NCBI RefSeq assembly: GCF_000520015.2 | Contig: NZ_CP007044.2 | Location: 5,270,001 to 5,334,000, forward strand | Source: Chania multitudinisentens RB-25 | GTDB taxonomy: Bacteria > Pseudomonadota > Gammaproteobacteria > Enterobacterales > Enterobacteriaceae | Reading direction: 5' to 3' | Length of the DNA: 64,000 bases | Shown: in pieces, positions 17,740 through 26,670 of the stretch | Position numbering within the stretch: position 1 is the first letter of the stretch | Layout: the number at the start of each line of letters is the position of its first letter | The notes under the pieces: model-generated | What the model saw: only the letters and a program-made list of their open reading frames with translations | Database searches by the model: none | Told to the model about the DNA's origin: nothing | Made by a program: the position numbers and the translations under genes

Positions 17740-18513
17740 ATGCTCATTATTATTTCACCTGCCAAAACGCTTGACTACGCCAGCCCGCTGGCGACCGAAC
17801 GCTTTACGCAACCGGAATTGTTGGATAAATCAAAAGCGCTTATCAAGCTCTGCCGTAAGCTGACACCCGCGCAGATTGCCAGCCTGATGAGCATCAGCGA
17901 TAAACTCGCGGGCTTAAACGCCGCCCGTTTCAGCGAATGGCAGCCCCAATTCACCCCAGAGAATGCCCGCCAGGCCGTGCTGGCGTTTAAAGGTGATGTC
18001 TACACTGGGTTGCAGGCAGAGGATTTCAGTGAAGCAGATTTCGACTTTGCACAGCAGCATCTGCGTATGCTTTCCGGTTTATATGGCGTGCTGCGCCCAC
18101 TGGATCTGATGATGCCTTACCGCCTGGAAATGGGGATCAAGCTTGAGAACCCAAAAGGTAAAGATTTATACAGTTTCTGGGGTGAACAGATCACCAAGAA
18201 ACTGAACGAGGCGCTGGAGCAACAAGGTGATGATGTGCTCGTTAATCTGGCTTCTGATGAGTACTTCAAAGCGGTCAAACCGGCCAAATTACACGGCTCG
18301 TTAATCAAACCGGTGTTCCTTGATGAGAAAAACGGTAAGTATAAAGTGATCAGTTTCTATGCCAAAAAAGCGCGCGGACTGATGAGCCGCTTCATCATCA
18401 AAAATCGGCTAACTAAAAGTGAACAACTGGTTGATTTCAATCTGGAAGGCTATGCCTTTGATGAGGCATCCTCGGCGGGTAACGAACTGGTATTCAAACG
18501 TCCTGAACAATAA
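17740..18513 (+). CDS. yaaA: Peroxide-stress protein YaaA (UPF0246/DUF328)
   Basis: DNA-binding protein that, in E. coli, lowers free intracellular iron during hydrogen peroxide stress. The start at 17740 (MLIIISPAKTLDYASP) gives 257 residues; upstream in-frame codons have no family match. Conserved blocks include LSGLYGVLRPLDLMMPYRLEMG, NLASDEYFKAV and FYAKKARGLMSRFI. Convergent with thrC; a GC palindrome separates the two stops. Confidence 0.96.
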   Translation: MLIIISPAKTLDYASPLATERFTQPELLDKSKALIKLCRKLTPAQIASLMSISDKLAGLNAARFSEWQPQFTPENARQAVLAFKGDVYTGLQAEDFSEADFDFAQQHLRMLSGLYGVLRPLDLMMPYRLEMGIKLENPKGKDLYSFWGEQITKKLNEALEQQGDDVLVNLASDEYFKAVKPAKLHGSLIKPVFLDEKNGKYKVISFYAKKARGLMSRFIIKNRLTKSEQLVDFNLEGYAFDEASSAGNELVFKRPEQ

Positions 18514-18548
18514 AGCCGCCTGTAAACCAGCGGCTCTTTACGCTATCA

Positions 18549-18567
18549 AGGGGCGCTGAGCGCCCCT
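18549..18567. terminator. GC palindrome between yaaA and thrC
   Basis: AGGGGCGCT / AGCGCCCCT palindrome in the convergent gap between yaaA and thrC. No T run on either side, so termination would need another factor, or the hairpin protects 3' ends. Confidence 0.55.
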
Positions 18568-18571
18568 GCCA

Positions 18572-19861
18572 TCAAGCAGGCAAAGCCATCAGGAACTGGC
18601 GCAACCGTGCGAAATCGGCGGGCATGTCATGCGATAACAATGGCAAATCTGCACGCTCTGCCAATGCGTTTGGCAACGGCAGTTCTTGCTCCAGAATCGC
18701 TTCAACGCTCTCTTTGAACTTGGCTGGGTGTGCAGTCCCCAGGAACAGGCCGAACTCCCCGGCTTGCAGTTGATCGCGCAATGCACGGTAAGCAATCGCT
18801 GCGTGCGGTTCTGAAAGATAGCCCAACGCCGCCAGCTCTTTCATCGTGTCTTTGGTGGTTTCATCACTCACCGCCGCGTGGCCCAGCTCTTTGAGCTGCC
18901 AGATTTTACGGCGGAACAGTTCTTCCACACGCGGCCAGTTGTTTGGCTGGCTGACGTCCATAGCATTAGACAACGTGGCTACAGTGGCATGCGGTTGCCA
19001 TTCGCCACTGCTCAGGAAACGCGGCACGGTATCGTTGGCATTAGTCGCAGCAATAAAACGCTTCACTGGCAGCCCTAAGGATTTTGCCAGCAATCCGGCG
19101 GTCAGATCGCCAAAGTTGCCGCTCGGCACGGAAATCACCAGTTGATTGCGGGCTTCCTGCGGCAACTGCGCTACGGCTTCGAAGTAGTAACAGATTTGTG
19201 CCAACAGGCGGCTGATATTGATCGAATTGGCTGAATTCAGGTGTATTGCATCTTTCAGTTCCTGATCGTCAAACGCCTGTTTAACCAACGCCTGGCAAGC
19301 ATCGAAATCACCATCAATTGCCACGGTATGAATATTGCCGCCCAAGGTACAGAACAGTTTTTCCTGTAATGGACTGATCTTACCCTGCGGATACAGGATC
19401 ACCACTCGCACATTTTTCAGCCCATAGAAAGCATGAGCCACGGCAGCACCGGTATCGCCAGAGGTTGCCGTCAGAATAGTCACAGGTTGGTCGCCTGCCA
19501 CTTCCGCCAGCATCTGCGCCATAAAGCGGCCGCCGAAGTCTTTGAACGCCAGCGTTGGGCCGTGGAACAGCTCCAGGCAAGCCACATCGCTCTCAACCGG
19601 CGCTACCGGTGCCGGGAAGGCAAAAGCGGCTTTTACGCGTTGATACAGCGCGGCTTCATCGATCTCATCGCCAATAAAAGCAGACAGGATCTTGCTGCTG
19701 CGGGTGACAAAATCCAGCTCCAGCAGATGGTCGATCTCCGTCAGTTCAAACTCGGGCAATTCCAGCGGGAAAAACAAACCCTGCTGTTTACCCAGCCCTT
19801 GTTTGATCGCCTGCGCAAAGCTGACCTGCTCATTATGGTCTTTAAGGTTGTACAGTTTCAT
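18572..19861 (-). CDS. thrC: Threonine synthase
   Basis: PLP enzyme that converts O-phosphohomoserine to threonine, last step of the pathway. It has 429 residues, as in E. coli. The PLP-binding lysine is in GPTLAFKDFGGRFMAQ (about residue 107), and the phosphate-binding glycine loop is near SVPSGNFGDLTAG. It starts three bases after the thrB stop, closing the thrABC operon. Confidence 0.98.
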   Translation of the reverse strand: MKLYNLKDHNEQVSFAQAIKQGLGKQQGLFFPLELPEFELTEIDHLLELDFVTRSSKILSAFIGDEIDEAALYQRVKAAFAFPAPVAPVESDVACLELFHGPTLAFKDFGGRFMAQMLAEVAGDQPVTILTATSGDTGAAVAHAFYGLKNVRVVILYPQGKISPLQEKLFCTLGGNIHTVAIDGDFDACQALVKQAFDDQELKDAIHLNSANSINISRLLAQICYYFEAVAQLPQEARNQLVISVPSGNFGDLTAGLLAKSLGLPVKRFIAATNANDTVPRFLSSGEWQPHATVATLSNAMDVSQPNNWPRVEELFRRKIWQLKELGHAAVSDETTKDTMKELAALGYLSEPHAAIAYRALRDQLQAGEFGLFLGTAHPAKFKESVEAILEQELPLPNALAERADLPLLSHDMPADFARLRQFLMALPA

Positions 19862-19864
19862 GCG

Positions 19865-20794
19865 TTATCCCAATAGTCGAGCGCCGGTGGTATCCAGACG
19901 GCAAATATGAACAAAACCTTCGTCGTTTTGCAGATAGTGGTTAGTCAGCCAATCAGCCATGCGTTGCGCGGTGGCGCCGTCATCACAAATCGCAAACAGC
20001 GTCGGGCCAGAACCGGAAATACCACAGGCCAACGCACCGATATCTTGTGAAGCCTTGCGTGCCTCGGCAAAGCCCGGCAGCAAGCGGGTACGGTACGGTT
20101 CGGCAATCACATCCTGCATCAGTTTGGCGGCCAGGCGCGGCTGTTGCGTGTGGCAAGCGTGAATAAAGCCCGCCAGATAACGACCATGGCTGATACAGTC
20201 CTGACGGCGATACTGCGCAGGCAAAATAGCGCGCGCTTCAGCGGTGGATACCTTGATGCCAGGATAAGCCATCACCCACAACCACTCGTTAAAACAGGGC
20301 ACTTCTTGGCAAATGCTGCCTTCTTCTTCCAACATCAATTGCAGGCCGCCGAGATAGCACGGAGCGACGTTGTCATAATGCACGCTGCCGGAAATACGCC
20401 CTTCCAGTTCGCCCATCAAAGCCAGCAATTGCATGTTATCTAACGGGCGATTGCAGAACTCGTTCATCGCCATCAGGCCAGCCACCACCGAACAGGCGCT
20501 GGAACCCAGCCCTGAACCGATCGGCATATTCTTCTCCAACCGCATCGCCACCGGCACTTCACGGCCAATCGCTTGGCAGAAACGCTCCCAGCACTGGTAA
20601 ACGATGTTTTCTTTCGGGTCTGTTGGCAACTTGCTGACAAAGCGCCCAGCATTTTCCAGGCTGAAGTGGGAAGCCGCTTCCACGCTGACGCAATCGCCAA
20701 GCAACGAGCCATCAAGGGGGGAAACCGCCGCCCCCAGGACATCGAAGCCCACGCTGACGTTGCCAATTGAGGCCGGTGCATACACCTTAACCAT
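19865..20794 (-). CDS. thrB: Homoserine kinase
   Basis: GHMP-family kinase that phosphorylates homoserine. The ATG at 20792-20794 (MVKVYAPASIGNVSVGFDVLG) lies one base after the thrA stop and gives 309 residues. The GHMP ATP-binding motif is EKNMPIGSGLGSSACSVVA (about residues 86-104), and the C-terminal motif GISGSGPTLFAICD is present. Fifteen in-frame upstream codons lie inside thrA and are not used by the family. Confidence 0.98.
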   Translation of the reverse strand: MVKVYAPASIGNVSVGFDVLGAAVSPLDGSLLGDCVSVEAASHFSLENAGRFVSKLPTDPKENIVYQCWERFCQAIGREVPVAMRLEKNMPIGSGLGSSACSVVAGLMAMNEFCNRPLDNMQLLALMGELEGRISGSVHYDNVAPCYLGGLQLMLEEEGSICQEVPCFNEWLWVMAYPGIKVSTAEARAILPAQYRRQDCISHGRYLAGFIHACHTQQPRLAAKLMQDVIAEPYRTRLLPGFAEARKASQDIGALACGISGSGPTLFAICDDGATAQRMADWLTNHYLQNDEGFVHICRLDTTGARLLG

Positions 20795-20795
20795 A

Positions 20796-23255
20796 TTAAA
20801 CTCCCAACTTCCATGACAGTGTGCGCAACAGATCGGCAAATACCCCTGCCGCAGTCACATCATTGCCTGCACCATAACCACGCAGCACCAACGGCAATGG
20901 TTGATAGTAACGGCTGTAGAAAGCCAGCGCGTTCTCGCCGTTCTTCACTTTATACAATGGATCATTGTCATCAACCGCATCAATGCGCACCTGGCAGCGG
21001 CCTTCTTCGATCACCCCGACATAACGCAGCACCTTGCCTTCATCGGCAGCAGCAGCCACGCGGCGGCTGAACTCAGCATCCAGCTCTGGCAAACGGGCCA
21101 GGAAAGTCTCTACATCACCCGTTGCATCGAATGACGGTGGCAACACCGATTCAACCTCAATATCACTCAATTCCAGCGCATAACCCGCTTCACGTGCCAG
21201 AATCAGCAACTTGCGTGCTACGTCCATCCCAGAAAGGTCGTCACGCGGATCGGGTTCGGTATAACCGTTCGCTTTGGCCTTCAAGGTGGCCGCCGACAGC
21301 GACATCCCTTCATCCAGCTTGCCAAAGATAAACGACAACGACCCCGACAGAATACCGGAAAAACGCGTCAGTTCATCACCAGCATTAAGTAAGTTTTGTA
21401 AGTTTTCGATCACCGGCAAACCTGCACCCACGTTAGTGTCATACAGGAACTTGCGGCGTGAACCCGCCGCTGCGGTACGCAATTGCTGGTAATAGTTCAT
21501 TGACGAGGTGTTGGCTTTCTTGTTCGGCGTCACCACGTGGAAACCATCGGCAAGGAAATCAGCATACTGATCGGCCACCGCCTGGCTGGAGGTACAGTCA
21601 ACGATCACCGGGTTCAGTAAATGATATTCTTTCACCAAGCGGATCAAGCGCCCAAGGTTGAACGGCTCTTGTGCACTGTTCAATTCGTCACGCCAGCTTT
21701 CCAGTGCAATACCGTGCACATTGGTCAGCATGGCGCGTGAATTGGCGATGCCGCAAATACGCAGATCGATATGCTTTTGTTTCAACCACGGCTGCTGGCG
21801 ATAGATCTGCTCAATCAATGCCCCACCCACACCGCCGACACCGATCACAAATACCTCGATCACCTGATCGGTATTGAACAGCATCTGATGGCTGACGCGC
21901 ACGCCAGTGGTCGCAGAGTCATTATCAACCACCACAGAAATGGAACGTTCGGAAGAACCCTGAGCGATGGCCACAATATTGATATTGGCACGTGCCAGCG
22001 CAGAGAAGAAGCGTGCAGAAAGGCCGCGCAAAGTACGCATACCATCCCCCACCACCGAGATGATCGCCAAGCGCTCCATCACATCCAAAGGTTCCAGAAC
22101 ACCGTCTTTCAGCTCCAGATAAAATTCTTCTTCCAGAGCACGACGTGCGCGTTGCAGTTCGCTCTGCGGCACACAGAAACTGATACTGTATTCGGATGAA
22201 GATTGGGTGATCAACACTACAGAGATTCGGGCCCGTGACATCACTGCAAATACCCGCGCCGCCATGCCCACCATGCCTTTCATACCTGGGCCAGAAACGT
22301 TGATCATCGCCATGTTGTTCAGGTTGGTGATCCCTTTCACTGGCGTATCGTTATCCAGGCTCTCGCCGCCGATCAGGGTGCCGGGAGCTTGTGGATTGGC
22401 GGTGTTTTTAATCAGGCAGGGAATTTGGAACTGGGCAATCGGTGTGATGGTACGCGGGTGAAGCACTTTGGCACCGAAGTAGGAAAGCTCCATCGCTTCC
22501 TGATATGACATCGATTTCAGCAATCGGGCATCCGGCACCGTGCGTGGATCACAGGTATAAACGCCGTCGACATCAGTCCAGATTTCACAACAATCCGCAC
22601 GCAGACACGCGGCCAACACGGCAGCGGAATAATCGGAACCATTACGCCCCAGCACCACCAGTTCACCTTTGTCATTACCCGCAGTAAAACCGGCCATCAG
22701 CACAATGTGATCCGCCGGGATAGCGGCAGCAGCGATGCGCTGCGTAGATTCGGCGATATCGACGGTAGACTCCAGGTAATGGCCCTGCGCAAGCAGTTTT
22801 TCCACCGGGTTAATCACGGTAACGGAATAACCCTTGGTTTTAAACACTTCCTCCATGATGGCAATGGAAAGCTTTTCGCCCCGGCAGATGATGGCCGCAT
22901 TGATGCTGTCTGGGCACTGCCCAAGCAGTGCGACACCATGCAACACCTTTTTCAACTGCGCGAATTCCTGCTCAACCAACGCTTTCAGGCGATCATAACC
23001 AAAGCCCGGCAATGCCTGAGCTAAACCGCTCAGCAACTCAGCAAAAATACGCTCTGCGTCGCTCATATTTGGCAGAATATCTTGCCCTGCAACCGTTTTT
23101 TCAATCATCGCCACCAAGTGATTGGTGATCTTCGCGGGCGCGGACAATACCGTGGCCACCTGCCCCTGACGCGCATTGTTCTCCACGATATCGGCAACGC
23201 GCAGAAAACGTTCCGCATTCGCTACCGAAGTTCCACCAAATTTCAACACTCGCAT
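20796..23255 (-). CDS. thrA: Bifunctional aspartokinase I / homoserine dehydrogenase I
   Basis: First and third steps of threonine synthesis in one protein of 819 residues (820 in E. coli). The N-terminal aspartokinase begins MRVLKFGGTSVANAERF. Two ACT-type regulatory segments lie in the middle (GMVGMAARVF and ISVVGDGMRTLRG). The C-terminal homoserine dehydrogenase has the nucleotide motif VFVIGVGGVGGALIEQI and the catalytic region SGSLSFIFGKLDEG. First structural gene after the thr leader, so subject to attenuation. Confidence 0.99.
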   Translation of the reverse strand: MRVLKFGGTSVANAERFLRVADIVENNARQGQVATVLSAPAKITNHLVAMIEKTVAGQDILPNMSDAERIFAELLSGLAQALPGFGYDRLKALVEQEFAQLKKVLHGVALLGQCPDSINAAIICRGEKLSIAIMEEVFKTKGYSVTVINPVEKLLAQGHYLESTVDIAESTQRIAAAAIPADHIVLMAGFTAGNDKGELVVLGRNGSDYSAAVLAACLRADCCEIWTDVDGVYTCDPRTVPDARLLKSMSYQEAMELSYFGAKVLHPRTITPIAQFQIPCLIKNTANPQAPGTLIGGESLDNDTPVKGITNLNNMAMINVSGPGMKGMVGMAARVFAVMSRARISVVLITQSSSEYSISFCVPQSELQRARRALEEEFYLELKDGVLEPLDVMERLAIISVVGDGMRTLRGLSARFFSALARANINIVAIAQGSSERSISVVVDNDSATTGVRVSHQMLFNTDQVIEVFVIGVGGVGGALIEQIYRQQPWLKQKHIDLRICGIANSRAMLTNVHGIALESWRDELNSAQEPFNLGRLIRLVKEYHLLNPVIVDCTSSQAVADQYADFLADGFHVVTPNKKANTSSMNYYQQLRTAAAGSRRKFLYDTNVGAGLPVIENLQNLLNAGDELTRFSGILSGSLSFIFGKLDEGMSLSAATLKAKANGYTEPDPRDDLSGMDVARKLLILAREAGYALELSDIEVESVLPPSFDATGDVETFLARLPELDAEFSRRVAAAADEGKVLRYVGVIEEGRCQVRIDAVDDNDPLYKVKNGENALAFYSRYYQPLPLVLRGYGAGNDVTAAGVFADLLRTLSWKLGV

Positions 23256-23281
23256 TTCTGTTATCTCCTGAATTTATGACG

Positions 23282-23318
23282 AAAAAAAAGCCCGCACTAG
23301 TTAGGTGCGGGCTTTTTT
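23282..23318 (-). terminator. Threonine operon attenuator
   Basis: Perfect 9-bp stem AGCCCGCAC / GTGCGGGCT, 7-base loop, with a T8 tract on the minus strand. It lies between the thr leader peptide and thrA, where the E. coli attenuator sits. Confidence 0.95.
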
Positions 23319-23337
23319 CTTCTGTTTCCTGTGCGCG

Positions 23338-23406
23338 TCAGCCCGCCCCGTTACCTGTGGTATCGGTGGTGGTAATAATTGTGGTGTTCAGGCTGATGAA
23401 TCGCAT
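23338..23406 (-). CDS. thrL: thr operon leader peptide
   Basis: 22-residue peptide MRFISLNTTIITTTDTTGNGAG with seven Thr and three Ile codons, read before the attenuator. Ribosome stalling at Thr/Ile codons when these tRNAs are uncharged would let thrABC be transcribed. The end (TTGNGAG) matches the E. coli leader; the start differs and contains an Asp not in the E. coli version as I remember it. It is too short for a usual gene-length cut-off. Confidence 0.95.
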   Translation of the reverse strand: MRFISLNTTIITTTDTTGNGAG

Positions 23407-23614
23407 TCTGTCTGTCTCATTAAAATCTCTGTCCCTCTACTGGTTAAAGCAATCACTTTATCAAGTCAAATTATTTCTTCTTTTTGCTTATTTAACACTC
23501 AACGCCGTAGCTGCGCAATGAGACAAACCAAAAGACCAAATGGCAGAATAAAAAATTGCAAAATAACTGCTTATATAGTTAATAAAACCATAACATAACC
23601 CGATGGCATTAATA

Positions 23615-24301
23615 TTACTTTATCAATTTTTTTTCAATGTCATGCAGCAAAGTATGCAGCATCACGGTATCACGCTGTTGCAAAACCCCAAGCCGTTGGT
23701 GAAGCCAATCGCGCAATTTTTGGTCATCACTCACCGCCAAAAGATGTAATAGCCGATCCGCTCGTTGGCGCAATGCCTTTAATTGCCCAATATCAGCACT
23801 GCGTTCCTGCGCAACACTGATCTGCATCAGCTCTGCCAACTGATAGCAATACACCATCACCGCCTGGCCCAAATTAAGCGAAGGGTAATCAGCCACCATC
23901 GGCACCCCTGTCAGCAAATCCGCCAACGCCAACTCTTCATTGGTCAGGCCCGAATCTTCGCGGCCAAACACCAGAGCAACCTGCTGAACCCAGTGCTGGC
24001 GCTCTGCCAACTGTTCGGTTAACTGTTGCGGAGTGCAGTAGTAATGAAAACGAGCACGGCTGCGAGCGGTGGTGGCAACGGTAAAATCCACGTCTGCCAG
24101 AGCCTGTTGTAAAGAAGGGAACACCTGTACTGCATCCAGAATCTCACCCGCACCGTACGCCACCCAGCGCGCTGCGGGCTGTGAATGAGCCTCGCTATCG
24201 ACAATGCGCAATGAAGTGAAGCCCATGGTTTTCATCGCCCGCGCTGCTGCACCCACATTTTCCGGCCGTGCCGGAGCCACTAACACGATATGAATCTGCA
24301 T
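23615..24301 (-). CDS. yjtD: SPOUT tRNA/rRNA methyltransferase YjtD (LasT)
   Basis: SpoU/TrmJ-like 2'-O-methyltransferase with a knotted SPOUT fold; the exact RNA target is not known to me. The ATG at 24299-24301, with GGAG upstream, gives 228 residues. SPOUT motifs: LVAPARPENVGAAARAMKTMGF (motif 1), LVFGREDSGLTNEEL (motif 2) and PSLNLGQAVMVYCYQL (motif 3). Located between thrL and the arcA leader, as in E. coli. A GTG one codon upstream is possible but too close to the Shine-Dalgarno. Confidence 0.93.
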   Translation of the reverse strand: MQIHIVLVAPARPENVGAAARAMKTMGFTSLRIVDSEAHSQPAARWVAYGAGEILDAVQVFPSLQQALADVDFTVATTARSRARFHYYCTPQQLTEQLAERQHWVQQVALVFGREDSGLTNEELALADLLTGVPMVADYPSLNLGQAVMVYCYQLAELMQISVAQERSADIGQLKALRQRADRLLHLLAVSDDQKLRDWLHQRLGVLQQRDTVMLHTLLHDIEKKLIK

Positions 24302-24709
24302 CACTACTCCAGCAAAAAGCGAAAATAGTTCTTTGACTGTTAGGGACAGCCTGATTATATTTACAAACAGTTAACATAGTTCATGCCAAACTCTTACTGC
24401 ATGATTAAAAATGGAGTTGGACATATAAATAGTCTGAAAGCTTCATATATACAATATAAAACTTAATACCATTATTAATCATGATGTTAAGTGACACGAG
24501 TTATTAGTTAACGGGCAATTGTAGCGTATTTGGAATAACAATGCTGAATCGTTCACAGAATTTGTTGCTCTATGACTTAAACTTGCATTCCTGTAAGTGT
24601 TTTTCACAAATCTGTTAACGTGCTACAATTGAATTTGATATATGTCAATAAAGCGTAGTTTTGTTGGGTGATGAATTCGGCACACACTGTTATATTGCTG
24701 TTAATAGGG

Positions 24710-24829
24710 TTAGGATATGCGCCGTTTTGGCATCATTGGGGGTGTGGGAAATGGCACCTCTTCCAAGCTAGCGATCTTGTTGACATTGATGGAAAGTGCA
24801 TCAAGAACGAGTTTACGTACTTTAGTCGT
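24710..24829 (-). pseudogene. yjjY: yjjY-like frame without a start codon
   Basis: On the minus strand, 39 codons are open and read TTKVRKLVLDALSINVNKIASLEEVP..., which lines up with the E. coli YjjY peptide as I remember it (MTKVRNCVLDALSINVN...). The codon at the E. coli ATG is ACG here (24827-24829), and no other ATG lies in frame near it. The C-terminal part differs and ends early at TAA. Either yjjY has decayed, or this block is really conserved as arcA leader DNA and never coded for a useful peptide. The comparison rests on memory. Confidence 0.5.
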
Positions 24830-24833
24830 TTGG

Positions 24834-24957
24834 TTACCCAAAGAATTTCAAGATGCTAGCAGGTGGCAACTGAGCGAACCCCGATAGGTCTACTTAAGTC
24901 AGTGCTTCGGGTGAGTAATGGCAGCTAATACCCCCCTGTATCTTGGAAGGTGAAGGG
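24834..24957. repeat. Dispersed palindromic repeat, copy D, in the arcA leader
   Basis: Left part TTACCCAAAGAATTTCAAGA; the right part read inwards is ACCCTTCACCTTCCAAGATA. A central arm pair CCCGA / TCGGG flanks ACTTAAGT. It lies directly beside the end of the yjjY-like frame and about 100 bases before the arcA start. Confidence 0.65.
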
Positions 24958-25058
24958 TTTTAAGAGGGAACGTGAGCAGTATTTCTGCCCTCTACGCAGA
25001 AAACAAAGACTTCTGTACTTCCTATTTTCTATTTTGTTGGCAATTTTAGGTAGCAAAT

Positions 25059-25775
25059 ATGCAGACCCCGCACATTCTGATTGTCGAAGACGAGTTAGTC
25101 ACTCGTAACACCCTGAAGAGCATTTTCGAGGCGGAAGGCTACATTGTCCATGAAGCCAATGACGGTGCAGAAATGCACAACATTCTGTCTGAAAATGATA
25201 TCAATCTGGTTATCATGGATATCAACCTGCCAGGCAAAAACGGTTTACTGCTGGCTCGCGAACTGCGTGAGCAAGCCAGCGTAGCGTTAATGTTCCTGAC
25301 TGGCCGTGATAACGAAGTGGATAAAATCCTTGGCCTGGAGATCGGTGCCGATGATTACATCACTAAACCGTTCAACCCACGCGAACTGACGATCCGTGCG
25401 CGCAACTTGTTGTCACGCACCATGAATCTGGGCAGCATCGGCGAAGAACGCAAACTGGTTGAAAGCTACAAGTTCAACGGTTGGGAGCTGGATATCAACA
25501 GCCGCTCACTGATCAATCCAACAGGCGAGCAATACAAGCTACCGCGCAGCGAATTCCGCGCTATGCTGCATTTCTGTGAAAACCCGGGCAAGATCCAATC
25601 CCGTGGTGAGTTGCTGAAGAAAATGACTGGCCGTGAATTAAAACCGCACGACCGTACCGTAGACGTCACTATCCGCCGCATTCGTAAACACTTCGAATCT
25701 ACGCCGGACACACCGGAAATCATTGCGACCATTCACGGTGAAGGCTATCGCTTCTGCGGCGATCTGGAAGAATAA
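25059..25775 (+). CDS. arcA: Aerobic respiration response regulator ArcA
   Basis: OmpR-family response regulator of the ArcB/ArcA system, which represses respiratory and TCA genes when oxygen is low. It has 238 residues. The receiver domain has the acidic pair (VEDE), phosphoacceptor Asp54 in LVIMDINLPG, and Lys in DDYITKPFNPREL. The winged-helix DNA-binding domain is at the C-terminus (GRELKPHDRTVDVTIRRIRKHFE...GEGYRF). SD AGGT before ATG. The leader is long and holds a palindromic repeat. The sensor gene arcB is not in the window. Confidence 0.99.
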   Translation: MQTPHILIVEDELVTRNTLKSIFEAEGYIVHEANDGAEMHNILSENDINLVIMDINLPGKNGLLLARELREQASVALMFLTGRDNEVDKILGLEIGADDYITKPFNPRELTIRARNLLSRTMNLGSIGEERKLVESYKFNGWELDINSRSLINPTGEQYKLPRSEFRAMLHFCENPGKIQSRGELLKKMTGRELKPHDRTVDVTIRRIRKHFESTPDTPEIIATIHGEGYRFCGDLEE

Positions 25776-25804
25776 CGGTAATAACCGTTTGCCTCGTTGT
25801 CGTT

Positions 25805-25839
25805 GGGGTTCAGCGTTAACATGCTGAACCCCTTTTGTT
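25805..25839 (+). terminator. Terminator of arcA
   Basis: Perfect 10-bp stem GGGGTTCAGC / GCTGAACCCC, 8-base loop, then TTTTGTTTT. It lies in the convergent gap with creA. Confidence 0.9.
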
Positions 25840-25867
25840 TTATCACCCGCTTAGGGGATAAAACAGG

Positions 25868-26347
25868 TTATTTCCCTTCACCCCAAGGAATGATAGGTAC
25901 TGCACTCAAAGCATTCTTTGGCGAGCCATCAATCACCTTGTCTGAGTAAGTCAGATAAACCAGCGCATTACGTTTGGCATCATAAAAGCGCACCACCTGT
26001 AACTTTTTGAACACCAGCGAAGTCCGTTTCTGGAACACCACAGTGCCTTCTGATTTACCGTTTTTAATTTTATCACTCAGCGCGATCGGCCCGACCTGTT
26101 GGCAGGAAATCGCCGCGTCCGCTGTATCCTCCGCTAACCCAAGCCCACCCTTTAACCCACCGGTTTTTGCTCGGCTGATATAACAAGTTACATTTTTAAC
26201 ATCAGGATCATCGAACGCTTCAATCACAATTTTATGGTCCGGGCCAAACAGTTTGAATACCGTATCAACGGAACCCACCTGTTCCGCCTGCGCGTTGCCC
26301 ATCGCAGCACAAACTAACCCTAGCCAGAATATCCATCTTTTTTTCAT
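25868..26347 (-). CDS. creA: CreA family periplasmic protein
   Basis: 159 residues with a typical signal peptide (MKKRWIFWLGLVCAAMGNAQA, cleavage after Ala21), then a secreted domain of unknown function. Blocks VFKLFGPDHKIVIEAFDDPDVKNVTCYISRAKTGG and NALVYLTYSDKVIDGSPKNA are characteristic of CreA. In E. coli it precedes the creBC two-component genes and creD; none of these follows here, where arcA is the next gene. Function remains unclear. Confidence 0.93.
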   Translation of the reverse strand: MKKRWIFWLGLVCAAMGNAQAEQVGSVDTVFKLFGPDHKIVIEAFDDPDVKNVTCYISRAKTGGLKGGLGLAEDTADAAISCQQVGPIALSDKIKNGKSEGTVVFQKRTSLVFKKLQVVRFYDAKRNALVYLTYSDKVIDGSPKNALSAVPIIPWGEGK

Positions 26348-26670
26348 TCACTTAACTCCAAGATAGCAACCTTAAAAATAGATAGGGTAATGATTAAGAA
26401 GGCTTATGTTTTGGCCACAGTAGGGAAATTCTTTTGTCTCTAGCCTCCACTTTTAGCACAAAGTAGGGAAAAAATCTTTGGAAGTCGCAGAGTAAAAAAG
26501 TTGTTATTATGCGGCCTTGCCATTTCTTAACGCCTACTTATCTATGCTTCAACTATTACGCGGCACATGTTAAAGAAGTTACTGCGTGCCATACAACTGG
26601 TTGATGGAAAAATTAGTGAGCATCGATAAAGCGTCTGAGTTCCAACCCCAAAGCCCTACGAGGACGATCT
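26348..26670. other. creA-rob divergent promoter region
   Basis: No gene. It contains two direct copies of AGTAGGGAAA (26419-26428 and 26462-26471), 43 bases apart, of unknown meaning. The promoters of creA and rob must lie here; I cannot place them with confidence. Confidence 0.4.

Larger units (their letters stand above)
24305..25058. other. Long yjtD-arcA intergenic region, arcA leader
   Basis: 754 bases without an intact gene. The left half is AT-rich and must carry the yjtD and arcA promoters. The part 24710-24829 is conserved with the E. coli arcA-yjjY gap as I remember it. A palindromic repeat occupies 24834-24957. The last 60 bases, ending TTAGGTAGCAAAT before the arcA ATG, again look like the E. 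coli arcA leader. A 63-codon plus-strand frame at 24668-24859 ends inside the repeat and is not supported. Confidence 0.5.

Noticed and set aside
24668..24859. 63-codon plus-strand frame in the arcA leader
   Set aside because: It ends inside the palindromic repeat, opposes the conserved yjjY-like block, and shows no recognisable domain.
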